Of a stretch of 64,000 nt of DNA, positions 29,498 to 42,492 are shown one piece after another. Positions within the stretch are counted from its first letter, which is position 1. Every line of letters begins with the position of its first letter. Location of the stretch: contig OU744731.1 of NCBI GenBank assembly GCA_916613615.1, positions 50,754,645 to 50,818,644 on the forward strand, read 5' to 3'. Source of the stretch: Steromphala cineraria. Its lineage: Eukaryota; Mollusca; Gastropoda; Trochida; Trochidae. A program made the translations under genes and the position numbers. Below the pieces are notes generated by a model. That model was not told the DNA's origin and did no database searches. It saw only the letters and a program-made list of their open reading frames with translations.

Positions 29498-30965
29498 TTA
29501 TTACTATTGTAATAAGGTGCATGCATAATAATAACACAAGCAGCTATTTTACCATGTCTGTGATCTTTTATCAATTTAGTGATTTTATTACAGAATTTAA
29601 AAAAAAATGCATTCACATGTTTTGTACACTTTTTTGTCCATATGTAAGCGAGGGCATCATTAAACCCCTGCAGTAGATATTCCATGCAAAATGTACCTAT
29701 AAGCAGAGGATGTTTGTATCTTTGTAATTGTCATCAAGTTTTGATGTATACATAGAGCAAGTTACAGATGATTTTCTATGGCACTTAAGAAGATCAAATT
29801 CTTTATTTTGCAATAACATTGCATTATAGTCGATTTTCTATGGCACTTAAGAAGATCAAATTCTTTATTTTGCAATAACATTGCATTATAGTCGATTTTC
29901 TATGTCACTTCAGAAGATCAAATTCTTTTTTTTGTTGCAATAATAACATTGCATATGAAAAACCACAGAGGCCTTATTCAAGAAAGATGTTGACATATAT
30001 TTGATATCAAAAGTCTTATCTTTACATGTTGTTTATTTATGATATTTCAAAATGTGAGTGGCTTGTTGAGATAAGGTAACCATGTCAACATTAAGCAGGA
30101 GCTGATACAGCATTATTATTTTGGAGGGTGCGCCATGTAAGTCTTACCAGTACTACTGAAAATGAAAACCTTTGAATATAGAATATGAGTCCACATGAAA
30201 TTGGTTCTATAGAATTTATCTTATATTCCCAGCCCTTCAACTTTTTATATTAAATTTTCCTTATCAGAAATAAGTCTCTTATCATTTTCTATATTTGGAA
30301 CTCCCATGGGTGGGAGCGGTACTCGTCCACAATCCAACACATTCCCCCCCTCCCCATTGTCTCCTTAAGTGATTATTGTTCATCACATAGATATGGTGTA
30401 TGTATTTTGTGATGTGTGCGAGGGTGGATGGTATGCCAGCTGACAATCAAACTGTTTGCCCCTTCCTCTTAGTGTTCCCCCGTATACATGTACCTCGACA
30501 CAAGCAGTTTCATCCCAGCTAAAATGGATAGTGAACGAGTCATTGTTTTTAATTGTCTATGCATGACATCATACACCAATGTCTTAGTTGTATTCTAGAT
30601 TCTGATTGCTTGAATTGATAATTTCCTTTGTTGATTGATGAATACTCTCAAACCAGTTAGGCCAATTAGTTGTTGCACGATTCAGTTTTCTTAAGGATCA
30701 TTTCACAGATGTCAACTGTTTATGTCGCAATGTTAGTATCAATGTTAAAATGGTTCTTTTTGCAAATTGATGACTCTTGCAATTTGAGTTTCACAGTGTT
30801 CGTCAAATATACATAACACTTTTAACATTATTAGATATTATTCAGGTGTTTTCCCACAACTCAACACTACATACATTACACAGGGAAATCACATCTTGTT
30901 AGCTTTTGCATTACTTGTTACAAAAAAGGAAGAGTTGCAGAGTACTTTAGACTGACAATGCTGTA
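29498..30965 (+). other. 3' flank of coiled-coil gene with a three-copy 62 bp repeat
   Basis: A likely 3' UTR follows the stop codon. Three copies of a 62 bp unit starting GATTTTCTATG begin at 29770, 29832 and 29894; the third is truncated and altered. No canonical AATAAA could be tied to a transcript end. The rest holds nothing recognised. Confidence 0.6.
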
Positions 30966-31829
30966 GAGCTAATGATCCTATAATGTAGAGCTAATGATCC
31001 TATAATGTAGAGCTAATGATCCTATAATGTAGAGCTAATGATCCTATAATGTAGAGCTAATGATCCTATAATGTAGAGCTAATGATCCTATAATGTAGAG
31101 CTAATGATCCTATAATGTAGAGCTAATGATCCTATAATGTAGAGCTAATGATCCTATAATGTAGAGCTAATGATCCTATAATGTAGAGCTAATGATCATA
31201 TTATGTAGAGCTAATGATCCTATTATGTAAAGCTAATGATCCTATAATGTAGAGCTAATGATCCTATAATGTAGAGCTAATGATCCTATAATGTAGAGCT
31301 AATGATCCTATAATGTAGAGCTAATGATCCTATAATGTAGAGCTAATGATCCTATTATGTAGAGCTAATGATCCTATAATGTAGAGCTAATGATCCTATA
31401 ATGTAGAGCTAATGATCCTATAATGTAGAGCTAATGATCCTATTATGTAGAGCTAATGATCCTATAATGTAGAGCTAATGATCCTATTATGTAGAGCTAA
31501 TGATCCTATAATGTAGAGCTAATGATCCTATAATGTAGAGCTAATGATCCTATAATGTAGAGCTAATGATCCTATTATGTAGAGCTAATGATCCTATAAT
31601 GTAGAGCTAATGATCCTATTATGTAGAGCTAATGATCCTATTATGTAGAGCTAATGATCCTATAATGTAGAGCTAATGATCCTATAATGTAGAGCTAATG
31701 ATCCTATTATGTAGAGCTAATGATCCTATAATGTAGAGCTAATGATCCTATTATGTAGAGCTAATGATCCTATTATGTAGAGCTAATGATCCTATTATGT
31801 AGAGCTAATGATCCTATTATGTAAAGCTG
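30966..31829. repeat. 22 bp tandem array, about 39 units
   Basis: Unit GTAGAGCTAATGATCCTATA plus AT, with a TATT/TAAT variant that becomes common toward the right end. The units are nearly identical, which suggests recent growth. Confidence 0.95.
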
Positions 31830-33270
31830 TTGATGCTGTAATGTAAGAGGTTCCAGCTGTGCAGAGGTTCTTGTATGACCTACAAGTGGAGCCAGTATTC
31901 TCAGCATTCCCTATGTACTCTGAGAGTCCTGCCCCTAATGGTGTCAGTCATAAGCTCCCTACTTGAGCTTATTCCTACCCTTCTTCAAGATTATGATTTA
32001 GAAACACGGGTAACTTTCTATTACAGCTTAAGACAATGTGCTTTTGAATGAATGTTTGTGATACATGCTGATATTATTATGTATTCAATGCATATATCAG
32101 ATTTGCTATTTTTATGTTTTAACTTTTCAAAGTAATGCTGATCTGCAGTAATTACTCTGATGCATAATTTTTGTACGCAGCTGTCTTGACAACCATAGTT
32201 CTGTGATAAACTACTTCATCCCTTCTCGGCATCCTGTTATCTTTCTACCAGACAAGGATAAACTACTTCATCCTACCTCATGTAAGAATCTCGATCTCTG
32301 ATTGGTCCACGTGACCCTGGATAAATACTGATATCACGCTCTTGAACGGGATAATAAATTATTTATACCCGGCACATAAAAAGCATGAAAACCGCGTGCA
32401 GATTGAGCATCTTGAAATATACAATGTATGTTACCTCGAACACATGATCAAGCTGGTTACTTTTTATCAACCTATATGTAGCTTTGAAAAAAACATAGTC
32501 AAAGGGTTTACACGGTTTACGGTTTGCTTAATCTTCATATTATATGCATTTTGTTTAAACATTCGGTAAGATAAATTTGTTATACCATTCAGAGGCGGGG
32601 TGCATTATAGGGAGATATCAGCCTCTCGCTTGGTGTTATGCGACAAGCCGAAGCTCGAGGCTGATATCTACCCACACCACATGGTTATTTTTAAAACTGT
32701 TTTACATTTTTTAATGAAAATATCAATATAAGTCGAATATAAGGTTGTTGAAAATGAGTTCAAAAGTGAAAATGGTGTCTAGCATGGTTAACCGCCAGGC
32801 CTGAGGAATGGATCAATTTCATTTTAACACTGCGCCTATTCCACGTGCAGTTGGATATTATATTGGCGAAATCGTCTGTAAGACAATTTTAAGGCTATTA
32901 TCCTTCAATTGCCACATTGAACTGAACTATAAATGAATGATTTTGATACAAATTTTAAGTGGACGTCATTGTAATTGTTTTTGGTGGCAAATGTGAATAT
33001 TCCGTCACTAGTCATGAATTGTATAGCTGCACGGACGTCGTCTATTTCATCTTGTGATGCACGGACTTCTTGTACGCCAAGTTGCTAAGCAACTCCTTAA
33101 AATTCACGTGCAGAACACAACTTAAAGCACATGGTTTCAAGAAGGTTGGGACAATGGAGTGCTCAACAAAACGTGTCAAACAGGTATATTTGCCGGTGTT
33201 TGGAGGTCTTTTCAGGAGGCAATTAAGGTTAGATTGATCGCAAAGTATACTTTATTTGTTGTTTCATGTA
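31830..33270. other. Intergenic stretch with short inverted repeats
   Basis: A foldback at about 32609-32670 has arms GATATCAGCCTC and GAGGCTGATATC. A 30-base segment at 32227-32256 (CGGCATCCTGTTATCTTTC and onward) recurs with two changes at 35360 and 38457, where the 74 bp array is interrupted. No gene is supported. Confidence 0.55.
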
Positions 33271-35352
33271 ATAGGTTATGGGGAGAGCACGTGGAGCTCC
33301 TCTTGTACAGGGGGCTGCTGCTGACTGGTAGTGAATCTGCTGAATGAGGTTATGGGGAGAGCACGTGGAGCTCCTCGCGTACAGGGGGCTGCTGCTGACT
33401 GGTAGTGAATCTGCTGAATGAGGTTATGGGGAGAGCACACAGAGCTCCTCTTGTACAGGGGGCTGCTGCTGACTGGTAGTGAATCTGCTGAATGAGGTTA
33501 TGGGGAGAGCACGTGGAGCTCCTCGCGTACAGGGGGCTGCTGCTGACTGGTAGTGAATCTGCTGAATGAGGTTATGGGGAGAGCACACGGAGCTCCTCTT
33601 GTACAGGGGGCTGCTGCTGACTGGTAGTGAATCTGCTGAATGAGGTTATGGGGAGAGCACACAGAGCTCCTCTTGTACAGGGGGCTGCTGCTGACTGGTA
33701 GTGAATCTGCTGAATGAGGTTATGGGGAGAGCACGTGGAGCTCCTCGCGTACAGGGGGCTGCTGCTGACTGGTAGTGAATCTGCTGAATGAGGTTATGGG
33801 GAGAGCACGTGGAGCTCCTCTTGTACAGGGGGCTGCTGCTGACTGGGAGTTAATCTACTGAATGAGGTTATGGGGAGAGCACGTGGAGCTCCTCGCGTAC
33901 AGGGGGCTGCTGTTGACTGGTAGTGAATCTGCTGAATGAGGTTATGGAGAGAGCACGTGGAGCTCCTCTTGTACAGGGGGCTGCTGCTGACTGGTAGTGA
34001 ATCTGCTGAATGAGGTTATGGGGAGAGCACACGGAGCTCCTCTTGTACAGGGGGCTGCTGCTGACTGGTAGTGAATCTGCTGAATGAGGTTATGGGGAGA
34101 GCACACAGAGCTCCTCTTGTACAGGGGGCTGCTGCTGACTGGTAGTGAATCTACTGAATGAGGTTATGGGGAGAGCACACGGAGCTCCTCGCGTACAGGG
34201 GGCTGCTGCTGACTGGTAGTGAATCTGCTGAATGAGGTTATGGGGAGAGCACACGGAGCTCCTCGCGTACAGGGGGCTGCTGCTGACTGGTAGTGAATCT
34301 ACTGAATGAAGTTATGGGGAGAGCACACGGAGCTCCTCGCGTACAGGGGGCTGCTGCTGACTGGTAGTGAATCTGCTGAATGAGGTTATGGGGAGAGCAC
34401 ACGGAGCTCCTCGCGTACAGGGGGCTGCTGCTGACTGGTAGTTAATCTACTGAATGAGGTTATGGGGAGAGCATGTGGAGCTCCTCGCGTACAGGGGGCT
34501 GCTGTTGACTGGTAGTGAATCTGCTGAATGAGGTTATGGAGAGAGCACGTGGAGCTCCTCTTGTACAGGGGGCTGCTGCTGACTGGTAGTGAATCTGCTG
34601 AATGAGGTTATGGGGAGAGCACACGGAGCTCCTCTTGTACAGGGGGCTGCTGCTGACTGGTAGTGAATCTGCTGAATGAGGTTATGGGGAGAGCACACAG
34701 AGCTCCTCTTGTACAGGGGGCTGCTGCTGACTGGTAGTGAATCTGCTGAATGAGGTTATGGGGAGAGCACGTGGAGCTCCTCGCGTACAGTGGGCTGCTG
34801 CTGACTGGTAGTGAATCTGCTGAATGAGGTTATGGAGAGAGCACACGGAGCTCCTCGCGTACAGGGGGCTGCTGCTGACTGGTAGTGAATCTACTGAATG
34901 AGGTTATGGGGAGAGCACACAGAGCTCCTCGCGTACAGGGGGCTGCTGCTGACTGGTAGTGAATCTGCTGAATGAGGTTATGGGGAGAGCACACGGAGCG
35001 CCTCGCGTACAGGGGACTGTTGCTGACTGGTAGTGAATCTGCTGAATGAGGTTATGGGGAGAGCACACAGAGCTCCTCGCGTACAGGGGGCTGCTGCTGA
35101 CTGGTAGTGAATCTACTGAATGAGGTTATGGGGAGAGCACACAGAGCTCCTCGCGTACAGGGGGCTGCTGCTGACTGGTAGTGAATCTACTGAATGAGGT
35201 TATGGGGAGAGCACACGGAGCTCCTCTTGTACAGGGGGCTGCTGCTGACTGGTAGTGAATCTGCTGAATGAGGTTATGGGGAGAGCACACGGAGCTCCTC
35301 GCGTACAGGGGGCTGCTGCTGACTGGTAGTGAATCTGCTGAATGAGGTTATG
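33271..35352. repeat. 74 bp minisatellite, block 1 (about 28 units)
   Basis: The unit runs from GGTTATGGGGAGAGCAC through GAGCTCCTC and CAGGGGGCTGCTGCTGACTG to GAATCTGCTGAATGA. On the minus strand each unit contains the C-terminal codons and stop of the SPFH-like gene. Variants alternate CACACGG/CACGTGG/CACACAG and TTGTACAG/GCGTACAG. Confidence 0.95.
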
Positions 35353-36015
35353 AGGTTCCCGGCGTCCTGTTATCTTTCAACCAGACAAGAAACTCACTTG
35401 TGACATCCCAGTTTTCTGCCTTTTTTAGTTGTTACATTTGATTTTCTTAGTTTCAGAAAAATAATTGAATATGTAATACTAAATATGAAGAGAGATAAGA
35501 ACAGCAAGATTTTCTGGGTAATAACATTTTAATGTGAAAGAGAGATAACTAAACATCATATTTGAAAGATTTACAAAAAACATACATTGTTTAGGGGGAT
35601 TACAAGCAGTTCTAAAAATTACATACCTGCTTGACAAAAACATGTCATAAGCCCTTCTTTTCTTATAGGTCTGATGAGGCAAAAAGGACACCAAACATTA
35701 TCAACTATATCAAAAACATTACATTTTCTGATAAAAGTGTAAGAGAATTTAAATGCACAAAGTATTGGACGGATAATTATTCTGTAAAAGAATTTCTCTA
35801 CACAAATTTAATATAGGTTATTTATGTACAAGAGAAAATGGATAAAAGTTTATACATTTAAAATAAATATTGTGCAAAAAGGTATCTTGTGGTAAAATGA
35901 CAAAAGTCTTTTATAAATGACATCATGGTATTTGAATCGTTTATTTAATGAAATAAGGCAATAAAGCATATTGAAAAGTCAGAGTCATTTATTTCAAGAT
36001 TCTTAAACTTTTGGA
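35353..36015. repeat. Non-satellite spacer, copy 1 of a 3.1 kb higher-order duplication
   Basis: About 660 bases of unique sequence between satellite blocks, nearly identical to 38450-39112 at an offset of 3097. Small ORFs on both strands (71 and 61 codons) occur in both copies; they have no known domain and persist because the duplication is young. Confidence 0.9.
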
Positions 36016-38449
36016 GCACCGAGTTCCTCTTGTACAGGGGGCTGCTGCTGACTGGGAGTGAATCTGCTGAATGAGGTTATGGGGAGAGCACACGGAGCTC
36101 CTCGCGTACAGGGGGCTGCTGCTGACTGGTAGTGAATCTGCTGAATGAGGTTATGGGGAGAGCACGTGGAGCTCCTCGCGTACAGGGGGCTGCTGCTGAC
36201 TGGTAGTGAATCTACTGAATGAGGTTATGGGGAGAGCACACGGAGCGCCTCGCGTACAGGGGGCTGCTGCTGACTGGTAGTGAATCTTCTGAATGAGGTT
36301 ATGGGGAGAGCACGTGGAGCTCCTCGCGTACAGGGGGCTGCTGCTGACTGGTAGTGAATCTGCTGAATGAGGTTATGGGGAGAGCACACGGAGCTCCTCG
36401 CGTACAGGGGGCTGCTGCTGACTGGTAGTGAATCTGCTGAATGAGGTTATGGGGAGAGCACACGGAGCTCTTCGCGTACAGGGGGCTGCTGCTGACTGGT
36501 AGTTAATCTACTGAATGAGGTTATGGGGAGAGCACACGGAGCTCCTCTTGTACAGGGGGCTGCTGCTGACTGGTAGTGAATCTGCTGAATGAGGTTATGG
36601 GGAGAGCACACAGAGCTCCTCGCGTACAGGGGGCTGCTGCTGACTGGCAGTTAATCTGCTGAATGAGGTTATGGGGAGAGCACACGGAGCTCCTCTTGTA
36701 CAGGGGGCTGCTGCTGACTGGTAGTGAATCTGCTGAATGAGGTTATGGGGAGATCACACAGAGCTCCTCGCGTACAGGGGGCTGCTGCTGACTGGTAGTT
36801 AATCTACTGAATGAGGTTATGGGGAGAGCACACGGAGCTCCTCTTGTACAGGGGGCTGCTGCTGACTGGTAGTGAATCTGCTGAATGAGGTTATGGGGAG
36901 AGCACACGGAGCTCCTCGCGTACAGGGGGCTGCTGCTGACTGGTAGTGAATCTGCTGAATGAGGTTATGGGGAGAGCACACAGAGCTCCTCGCGTACAGG
37001 GGGCTGCTGCTGACTGGTAGTTAATCTACTGAATGAGGTTATGGGGAGAGCACACGGAGCTCCTCTTGTACAGGGGGCTGCTGCTGACTGGTAGTTAATC
37101 TGCTGAATGAGGTTATGGGGAGAGCACGTGGAGCTCCTCGCGTACAGGGGGCTGCTGCTGACTGGTAGTGAATCTGCTGAATGAGGTTATGGGGAGAGCA
37201 CGTGGAGCTCCTCGCGTACAGGGGGCTGCTGCTGACTGGTAGTGAATCTGCTGAATGAGGTTATGGGGAGAGCACACGGAGCTCCTCGCGTACAGGGGGC
37301 TGCTGCTGACTGGTAGTTAATCTGCTGAATGAGGTTATGGGGAGAGCACACAGAGCTCCTCGCGTACAGGGGGCTGCTGCTGACTGGTAGTTAATCTACT
37401 GAATGAGGTTATGGGGAGAGCACACGGAGCTCCTCTTGTACAGGGGGCTGCTGCTGACTGGTAGTAAATCTGCTGAATGAGGTTATGGGGAGAGCACACG
37501 GAGCTCCTCGCGTACAGGGGGCTGCTGCTGACTGGTAGTTAATCTGCTGAATGAGGTTATGGGGAGAGCACACGGAGCTCCTCTTGTACAGGGGGCTGCT
37601 GCTGACTGGTAGTTAATCTACTGAATGAGGTTATGGGGAGAGCACACGGAGCTCCTCGCGTACAGGGGGCTGCTGCTGACAGGTAGTGAATCTGCTGAAT
37701 GAGGTTATGGGGAGAGCACACGGAGCTCCTCGCGTACAGGGGGCTGCTGCTGACTGGTAGTTAATCTACTGAATGAGGTTATGGAGAGAGCACACGGAGC
37801 TCCTCGGGTACAGGGGGCTGCTGCTGACTGGTAGTGAATCCGCTGAATGAGGTTATGGGGAGAGCACACGGAGCTCCTCGCGTACAGGGGGCTGCTGCTG
37901 ACTGGTAGTTAATCTACTGAATGAGGTTATGGAGAGAGCACACGGAGCTCCTCGCGTACAGGGGGCTGCTGCTGACTGGTAGTGAATCCGCTGAATGAGG
38001 TTATGGGGAGAGCACACGGAGCTCCTCGCGTACAGGGGGCTGCTGCTGACTGGTAGTTAATCTACTGAATGAGGTTATGGGGAGAGCACACGGAGCTCCT
38101 CGCGTACAGGGGGCTGCTGCTGACTGGTAGTGAATCTACTGAATGAGGTTATGGGGAGAGCACACGGAGCTCCTCGCGTACAGGGGGCTGCTGCTGACTG
38201 GTAGTTAATCTACTGAATGAGGTTATGGGGAGAGCACACGGAGCTCCTCGCGTACAGGGGGCTGCTGCTGACTGGTAGTGAATCTGCTGAATGAGGTTAT
38301 GGGGAGAGCACACGGAGCTCCTCGCGTACAGGGGGCTGCTGCTGACTGGTAGTGAATCTGCTGAATGAGGTTATGGGGAGAGCACACGGAGCTCCTCGCG
38401 TACAGGGGGCTGCTGCTGACTGGTAGTGAATCTGCTGAATGAGGTTATG
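36016..38449. repeat. 74 bp minisatellite, block 2 (about 33 units)
   Basis: Same unit as block 1. TTAATCTACTGAATGAGG variants are enriched, and TCCGCTG variants mark two units (near 37839 and 37987) that recur in block 3. Confidence 0.95.
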
Positions 38450-39112
38450 AGGTTCCCGGCGTCCTGTTATCTTTCAACCAGACAAGAAACTCACTTGTGA
38501 CATCCCAGTTTTCTGCCTTTTTTAGTTGTTACATTTGATTTTCTTAGTTTCAGAAAAATAATTGAATATGTAATACTAAATATGAAGAGAGATAAGAACA
38601 GCAAGATTTTCTGGGTAATAACATTTTAATGTGAAAGAGAGATAACTAAACATCATATTTGAAAGATTTACAAAAAACATACATTGTTTAGGGGGATTAC
38701 AAGCAGTTCTAAAAATTACATACCTGCTTGACAAAAACATGTCATAAGCCCTTCTTTTCTTATTGGTCTGATGAGGCAAAAAGGACACCAAACATTATCA
38801 ACTATATCAAAAACATTACATTTTCTGATAAAAGTGTAAGAGAATTTAAATGCACAAAGTATTGGACGGATAATTATTCTGTAAAAGAATTTCTCTACAC
38901 AAATTTAATATAGGTTATTTATGTACAAGAGAAAATGGATAAAAGTTTATACATTTAAAATAAATATTGTGCAAAAAGGTATCTTGTGGTAAAATGACAA
39001 AAGTCTTTTATAAATGACATCATGGTATTTGAATCGTTTATTTAATGAAATAAGGCAATAAAGCATATTGAAAAGTCAGAGTCATTTATTTCAAGATTCT
39101 TAAACTTTTGGA
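38450..39112. repeat. Non-satellite spacer, copy 2
   Basis: Nearly identical to 35353-36015; one difference I noticed is CTTATAGG versus CTTATTGG. It begins CGGCGTCCTGTTATCTTTC like the 32227 segment. Confidence 0.9.
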
Positions 39113-42100
39113 GCACCGAGTTCCTCTTGTACAGGGGGCTGCTGCTGACTGGGAGTGAATCTGCTGAATGAGGTTATGGGGAGAGCACACAGAGCTCCTC
39201 GCGTACAGGGGGCTGCTGCTGACTGGTAGTGAATCTGCTGAATGAGGTTATGGGGAGAGCACGTGGAGCTCCTCGCGTACAGGGGGCTGCTGCTGACTGG
39301 TAGTGAATCTACTGAATGAGGTTATGGGGAGAGCACACGGAGCTCCTCGCGTACAGGGGGCTGCTGCTGACTGGTAGTGAATCTTCTGAATGAGGTTATG
39401 GGGAGAGCACGTGGAGCTCCTCGCGTACAGGGGGCTGCTGCTGACTGGTAGTGAATCTGCTGAATGAGGTTATGGGGAGAGCACGTGGAGCTCCTCGCGT
39501 ACAGGGGGCTGCTGCTGACTGGTAGTGAATCTTCTGAATGAGGTTATGGGGAGAGCACGTGGAGCTCCTCGCGTACAGGGGGCTGCTGCTGACTGGTAGT
39601 GAATCTGCTGAATGAGGTTATGGGGAGAGCACGTGGAGCTCCTCGCGTACAGGGGGCTGCTGCTGACTGGTAGTGAATCTTCTGAATGAGGTTATGGGGA
39701 GAGCACGTGGAGCTCCTCGCGTACAGGGGGCTGCTGCTGACTGGTAGTGAATCTTCTGAATGAGGTTATGGGGAGAGCACGTGGAGCTCCTCGCGTACAG
39801 GGGGCTGCTGCTGACTGGTAGTGAATCTGCTGAATGAGGTTATGGGGAGAGCACACGGAGCTCCTCGCGTACAGGGGGCTGCTGCTGACTGGTAGTGAAT
39901 CTGCTGAATGAGGTTATGGGGAGAGCACACGGAGCTCTTCGCGTACAGGGGGCTGCTGCTGACTGGTAGTTAATCTACTGAATGAGGTTATGGGGAGAGC
40001 ACACGGAGCTCCTCTTGTACAGGGGGCTGCTGCTGACTGGTAGTGAATCTGCTGAATGAGGTTATGGGGAGAGCACACAGAGCTCCTCGCGTACAGGGGG
40101 CTGCTGCTGACTGGTAGTTAATCTGCTGAATGAGGTTATGGGGAGAGCACACGGAGCTCCTCTTGTACAGGGGGCTGCTGCTGACTGGTAGTGAATCTGC
40201 TGAATGAGGTTATGGGGAGATCACACAGAGCTCCTCGCGTACAGGGGGCTGCTGCTGACTGGTAGTTAATCTACTGAATGAGGTTATGGGGAGAGCACAC
40301 GGAGCTCCTCTTGTACAGGGGGCTGCTGCTGACTGGTAGTGAATCTGCTGAATGAGGTTATGGGGAGAGCACACGGAGCTCCTCGCGTACAGGGGGCTGC
40401 TGCTGACTGGTAGTGAATCTGCTGAATGAGGTTATGGGGAGAGCACACAGAGCTCCTCGCGTACAGGGGGCTGCTGCTGACTGGTAGTTAATCTACTGAA
40501 TGAGGTTATGGGGAGAGCACACGGAGCTCCTCTTGTACAGGGGGCTGCTGCTGACTGGTAGTTAATCTACTGAATGAGGTTATGGGGAGAGCACACGGAG
40601 CTCCTCTTGTACAGGGGGCTGCTGCTGACTGGTAGTGAATCTGCTGAATGAGGTTATGGGGAGAGCACACGGAGCTCCTCTTGTACAGGGGGCTGCTGCT
40701 GACTGGTAGTTAATCTGCTGAATGAGGTTATGGGGAGAGCACACAGAGCTCCTCGCGTACAGGGGGCTGCTGCTGACTGGTAGTTAATCTACTGAATGAG
40801 GTTATGGGGAGAGCACACGGAGCTCCTCTTGTACAGGGGGCTGCTGCTGACTGGTAGTAAATCTGCTGAATGAGGTTATGGGGAGAGCACACGGAGCTCC
40901 TCGCGTACAGGGGGCTGCTGCTGACTGGTAGTTAATCTGCTGAATGAGGTTATGGGGAGAGCACACGGAGCTCCTCTTGTACAGGGGGCTGCTGCTGACT
41001 GGTAGTTAATCTACTGAATGAGGTTATGGGGAGAGCACACGGAGCTCCTCGCGTACAGGGGGCTGCTGCTGACAGGTAGTGAATCTGCTGAATGAGGTTA
41101 TGGGGAGAGCACACGGAGCTCCTCGCGTACAGGGGGCTGCTGCTGACTGGTAGTTAATCTACTGAATGAGGTTATGGAGAGAGCACACGGAGCTCCTCGG
41201 GTACAGGGGGCTGCTGCTGACTGGTAGTGAATCCGCTGAATGAGGTTATGGGGAGAGCACACGGAGCTCCTCGCGTACAGGGGGCTGCTGCTGACTGGTA
41301 GTTAATCTACTGAATGAGGTTATGGAGAGAGCACACGGAGCTCCTCGCGTACAGGGGGCTGCTGCTGACTGGTAGTGAATCCGCTGAATGAGGTTATGGG
41401 GAGAGCACACGGAGCTCCTCGCGTACAGGGGGCTGCTGCTGACTGGTAGTTAATCTACTGAATGAGGTTATGGGGAGAGCACACGGAGCTCCTCGCGTAC
41501 AGGGGGCTGCTGCTGACTGGTAGTGAATCTACTGAATGAGGTTATGGGGAGAGCACACGGAGCTCCTCGCGTACAGGGGGCTGCTGCTGACTGGTAGTTA
41601 ATCTACTGAATGAGGTTATGGGGAGAGCACACGGAGCTCCTCGCGTACAGGGGGCTGCTGCTGACTGGTAGTGAATCTGCTGAATGAGGTTATGGGGAGA
41701 GCACACGGAGCTCCTCGCGTACAGGGGGCTGCTGCTGACTGGTAGTGAATCTGCTGAATGAGGTTATGGGGAGAGCACACGGAGCTCCTCGCGTACAGGG
41801 GGCTGCTGCTGACTGGTAGTGAATCTGCTGAATGAGGTTATGGGGAGAGCACACGGAGCTCCTCGCGTACAGGGGGCTGCTGCTGACTGGTAGTGAATCT
41901 GCTGAATGAGGTTATGGGGAGAGCACACGGAGCTCCTCTTGTACAGGGGGCTGCTGCTGACTGGTAGTGAATCTGCTGAATGAGGTTATGGGGAGAGCAC
42001 ACGGAGCTCCTCGCGTACAGGGGGCTGCTGCTGACTGGTAGTGAATCTGCTGAATGAGGTTATGGGGAGAGCACACGGAGCTCCTCTTGTACAGGGGGCT

Positions 42101-42410
42101 GCTGCTGACTGGTAGTGAATCTGCTGAATGAGGTTATGGGGAGAGCACACGGAGCTCCTCGCGTACAGGGGGCTGCTGCTGACTGGTAGTGAATCTGCTG
42201 AATGAGGTTATGGGGAGAGCACACGGAGCTCCTCGCGTACAGGGGGCTGCTGCTGACTGGTAGTGAATCTGCTGAATGAGGTTATGGGGAGAGCACACGG
42301 AGCTTCTCGCGTACAGGGGGCTGCTGCTGACTGGTAGTGAATCTGCTGAATGAGGTTATGGGGAGAGCACACGGAGCTCCTCGCGTACAGGGGGCTGCTG
42401 CTGACTGGCT
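39113..42410. repeat. 74 bp minisatellite, block 3, merging into the last SPFH-like exon
   Basis: About 44 units. The final unit at 42356-42410 is the coding end of the SPFH-like gene; the similarity stops at CTGACTGG. The marker units with TCCGCTG lie about 3391 bases from those in block 2, so this copy has about four extra units relative to the 3097 base spacer offset. Confidence 0.95.
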
Positions 42411-42492
42411 AGGTACTGGTTCAGGTCCACATCCAGCTGCTTCAGATGGGACAGCTGCCATAACTTCTGCTCCTTCACTGCATGCTCATGAT
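42356..42492 (-). CDS. SPFH-like gene, terminal coding exon
   Basis: Acceptor TGTTGCAG. Encodes DHEHAVKEQKLWQLSHLKQL and ends SQQQPPVREELRVLSP followed by TAA at 42358-42356. The final 55 or so bases belong to the 74 bp satellite, so the C-terminus and stop are shared with every satellite unit. Confidence 0.87.

Noticed and set aside
35479..38913. Paired ORFs of 71 and 61 codons in the two satellite spacers
   Set aside because: Identical because the spacers are a recent duplication; both strands open, no domain.
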